Source of the DNA: Hedera helix
Taxonomy: Eukaryota > Streptophyta > Magnoliopsida > Apiales > Araliaceae
Direction: 5' to 3'
DNA: 64,000 nt
Assembly (NCBI GenBank): GCA_947179155.2
Contig: OX359275.1
Span: 36,390,808-36,454,807 of the forward strand
Positions 61,041 through 64,000 of the stretch are shown here, piece by piece (positions within the stretch are counted from its first letter, which is position 1; each line of letters starts with the position of its first letter). The translations under genes were made by a program, and so were the position numbers. The notes beneath the pieces were generated by a model, which made no database searches, had not been told where the DNA came from, and saw only the letters and a list, made by a program, of their open reading frames with translations.

Positions 61041-63716
61041 TCACGATTCATCAGGCTTTGGTTCAAGGAGTACAGGGATCTTCTCTAAGTGATCACCACG
61101 CAGCACCTCCACAGTTACCTGCGCGTTTAAGACATCATGTATAAAGAATCCTAGGATGAACCAAACTCATAAGGTTCATGTTGTGCTTTTTAGTTTCGTG
61201 CCAAAGAGATTTGAGCTTCTTTTCTCAGCCATGTCCAAAATGAAATCCAATCAGCTCATAGACAAGAAAACAAGCATAGAAGATGAAGAGGATCCAATCT
61301 TATACGGGACTTAAAGGAATATCACTTAGTCATGCAGCTGATAACTGGCAGTAAAAGGCAAGGACATTGATGGCAGGTCTACAAGGATTTTATTTAACAT
61401 GGGCCAATTCCAACTGCCAACAATTAATAATATTTTATAACATTCTCACTGCTGGCAGCAAACATTTACAATACTGATTTTAGGAGAGTCAATGCAGGAT
61501 AAATGGCAGATTTCTAGTGCTGCTTCTGGAGTTTACTTTTCATGAACAAAAGAAATCTCCAAAAATGTTTCTACTGTGCAACTACTATCTAATCGTGGAG
61601 AAATAATGATTAATAAAATGTTTTGCACTGAGATAACACACTAAAAATGTTAGCTATTAAATTATCTAATGTTAGTGGAAAGATGGTAACTGATAAATTA
61701 TTGCTTCCGCGGATAGCACATTATAGTAACAAAGTTATTTATTTCTGCAGGCAGGCAATTCCTTTATTTGAAAATTTTATTTGCTATAGTGTGAACTTGG
61801 TTCAACCAAATGCTTAACTAGAATTATAGCTTTCTAATGACCCTTTAATGAAGTATATAGAAATAATCTTTCTTCGAAGCAAAACGCAACCTATGAAAGA
61901 ACATCAGTTAAGGAAATGAAACCAGAACGTACCTTATCACCCACTTTACATTGGTCAAGTATTCTGTACAAATCACTTCCATTAGAGACTTTTTTCCCAT
62001 TTACAGATGTTATGATATCACCCAATATAAGTCTTCCATAGGCATCACGTTTTGTCGGCAGCAGACCCTGCATAAGAGACCTAAGTCAACTGACTTGAAT
62101 GAAGACACCTCATTCAATTTCAATATTCTCAGGGTAAGAGCACAAAATTAAATTTTAGTGATAATCAAGCCAAATAATCTCAATAACATATATAAAAAAC
62201 CACCACAATCTTCAATTACAATCATGGATCTAAAGTTAAAAGAACAGATAGACATACCGCTTTGCCAGCTGGACCATTTATGGGAGCATCTAAAACAAGT
62301 ACCCCGCTAACTCCCAGCTGCTCAACAGATTGATCAGGTGCAAACTTTATTCCTAAAATTGGTCTTGTAACTTTCCCAAATTGCACCAACTGATCAACAA
62401 TTCCACCTACCTGGACATATGATAAGAAAATAATTAATCTGCAAGAAAAGAGATCAAATTGCATCATGAGTTCATAGAAATGAAGGTAAGTCAAATTAGT
62501 AACCCACTGTGTCAACTGGAATTGAGAATCCAACACCAGAAGATGCACCAGACGGAGAGTAGATAGCTGTATTTATCCCAATAAGGCTTCCTGAACTATC
62601 AAGAAGTGGCCCTCCACTATTACCAGGGTTAATGGCAGCATCTGTCTGAATAACATCCTGGATTGGGCGGCCAGTAGCAGCAGAACTGATTTCCCTCCGA
62701 AGCCCACTGCAGAAAATATGAAGAATATCTTATTGAAAATTAATATATATGAAATGAGTAGGTCCACCAAACATGGACAGAATGGTGCATCATTATACAG
62801 GCTACTTTTGTTTCCTTTTTATTCTTTATTATACTCAAACTTGTAAACTCATAGATGTCAATAAATGCATACAGTATTTCTCCCTAGTTCACTACTTTTT
62901 ATACGTTTTCGTGGTAAATCATCTGCCTTAAGGTTGGATAATTACTTGCTCATGAATGATTACATTTTGGAAGATAAATCTAGTTTAAAAAGTTTACAGA
63001 GTTGTGAATGGGCAAAAACCGGACAACAAAATCATGACTCTCAAACTCCCACCATCCCATTTTAACTGACCTACCTACATCACTTAACTCATATTTAAGA
63101 AAATAAGAGTTGCCGAAAACATTAAATTTGCTTCCCCAATAAAACTAAAACAATGTATCGATATATGAAATGGGGTCCACATAATTCGAGATTGATCATT
63201 ATGGTAATGTATCAAACTCCAAAACAAATTGCATTGATACGTGGAATAAGTTCACTAAATATGGACATCCCAAAAAGGAAAGGAACCACTTAAAAGGGAT
63301 GGAAGGAGAAATAACTAAATTGAGTGCTTGCTATTCTACCAATCATATTTTTACTGAATATCAGTCACTCTTATGTTTTCTGCCAGGGCATGTGTGTGTC
63401 AGCAGAGATTATGTTATGTTTTGAGTTATACCTGTGTGTAATGTTTTACTTTTGAAAGCATAGGATCTATTTATGATCCAACTGAGTTCATAAGTTTCCT
63501 CATTTCATCCAGATCTAATTCTTTAGCTTCACATACAGTAATTTACTAGCACCATTAAGCTCCTCATAGGTGTAAAATTTGGAACTATTTCACTTTATTT
63601 ATTGTATATAACTAATGTATAGTTCATATTACCCCGTCTATTCAAACCCAATGACGTATTGAAAAAAAATATTCACACCTGACGACGCCGGTTGTAAGTG
63701 TATGGTCAAGTCCAAA
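61041..63716 (-). CDS. Deg1/HtrA-type serine protease, chloroplastic, C-terminal part only
   Basis: ATP-independent Ser protease of the Deg/HtrA family. Plant Deg1 acts in the thylakoid lumen in protein quality control, including photosystem II repair. Exons seen, 5' to 3' on minus: 63716-63679, 62706-62508, 62410-62258, 62067-61933, 61118-61041. They encode FGLDHTLTTGVVSGLRRE ... then DAAINPGNSGGPLLD with the catalytic Ser in GNSGGP, GVGFSIPVDTV, a PDZ domain (TRPILGIKFAPDQS, GVLVLDAPINGPAGKA, DAYGRLILGDIITSVNGKKV), and the end LLEPKPDES. All joins are GT-AG and in frame. The catalytic His and Asp exons and the transit peptide lie beyond the right window edge. Deg1 rather than Deg5/Deg8 is favoured because a PDZ domain is present and the end matches Deg1. 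Confidence 0.92.
62707..63678 (-). other. 972-base intron of the Deg1 gene
   Basis: AT-rich intron sequence separating the 38-base exon FGLDHTLTTGVV(S) from the catalytic Ser exon. No element or reading frame of note inside it. Confidence 0.7.
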
Positions 63717-64000
63717 CTGCAAATACATGCATATCAAAAAATAAAGCATCAGTGAAAGCTAAAAAGCTAAGCACGTTATATTGTCAGCTCAAATCCATTC
63801 AAAGTATATGTAATATAATAAATGAAGTCTCAATTGTAGGCTGAAAGGAAATTGAAGTGTTAATCAAAGAGATTCAAAGAAAATTAACCTTCTAATCTTA
63901 CTTTGACTCACCCATGATTCTAGTTCCCCTGCACCTCTCTCTCTCCCTCTCTCTCAAAAGTCAAGATGCATATGCACCTTTAAATTCACTATAACATCAG
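63717..64000. other. intron sequence upstream of the last seen Deg1 exon
   Basis: AT-rich, with a CT-rich patch at 63932-63954. No further Deg1 exon recognised before the window ends. Confidence 0.5.

Noticed and set aside
1..64000. tRNA, rRNA or CRISPR-like arrays
   Set aside because: No tRNA cloverleaf boxes, rRNA stretches or regularly spaced repeats with unique spacers were seen; the only regular array is the 39-bp minisatellite, which lacks spacers.

Overview
This is a 64 kb stretch of AT-rich plant nuclear DNA, almost certainly from a eudicot. The evidence is spliced genes with GT-AG introns, plant-specific families (a chloroplast-type beta carbonic anhydrase with transit peptide, an ALA-type flippase, a DUF1645 protein, a Deg1-type plastid protease), and many plant transposon classes. 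The species cannot be fixed from the sequence alone. Exon boundaries below were placed by hand from reading frame, splice dinucleotides and family consensus, with no transcript evidence.

Layout. (1) Positions 33-8654, minus strand: a 17-exon STE20/GCK-type Ser/Thr kinase (OSR1/BLUS1-like), with a likely 5'UTR exon near 9993-10140. (2) 10150-18790: gene-free, dominated by a 4.5 kb solo LTR (12117-16642) holding a 39-bp minisatellite and an array of TTAACC/GGTTAA palindromes. (3) 18794-29875, plus strand: an 11-exon P4-ATPase (ALA8-12 type). Its second intron holds several non-autonomous transposons, one a hAT element carrying an EF-hand-like gene scrap. The reading frame ends at a TAG, but the usual family tail continues in frame after it. 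(4) 30646-35310: a gag-only LTR retrotransposon with a second hAT element in its 5' LTR; the 3' LTR keeps the empty site. (5) 38776-40943: a non-autonomous CACTA element with perfect ends and a 3-bp target duplication. (6) 44704-45516, plus: an intronless DUF1645 gene. (7) 45984-48270: a decayed tandem duplication, followed by MITEs and a LINE RNase H remnant. (8) 54607-58797, plus: a 9-exon beta carbonic anhydrase with a GC-AG intron and a probable second promoter for a short, transit-less form. (9) 61041-63716, minus: the 3' half of a Deg1/HtrA protease, cut by the window end.

The five genes are independent single-copy-style plant genes, not a cluster. Carbonic anhydrase and Deg1 are both plastid proteins and the kinase family includes the stomatal kinase BLUS1, but nothing here shows co-regulation. 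I found no tRNA, rRNA, CRISPR array or other prokaryote-type system. The unusual content is in the transposon layers and in a few gene-structure anomalies: an in-frame stop before a conserved tail, a missing splice acceptor, a GC donor and an alternative promoter.
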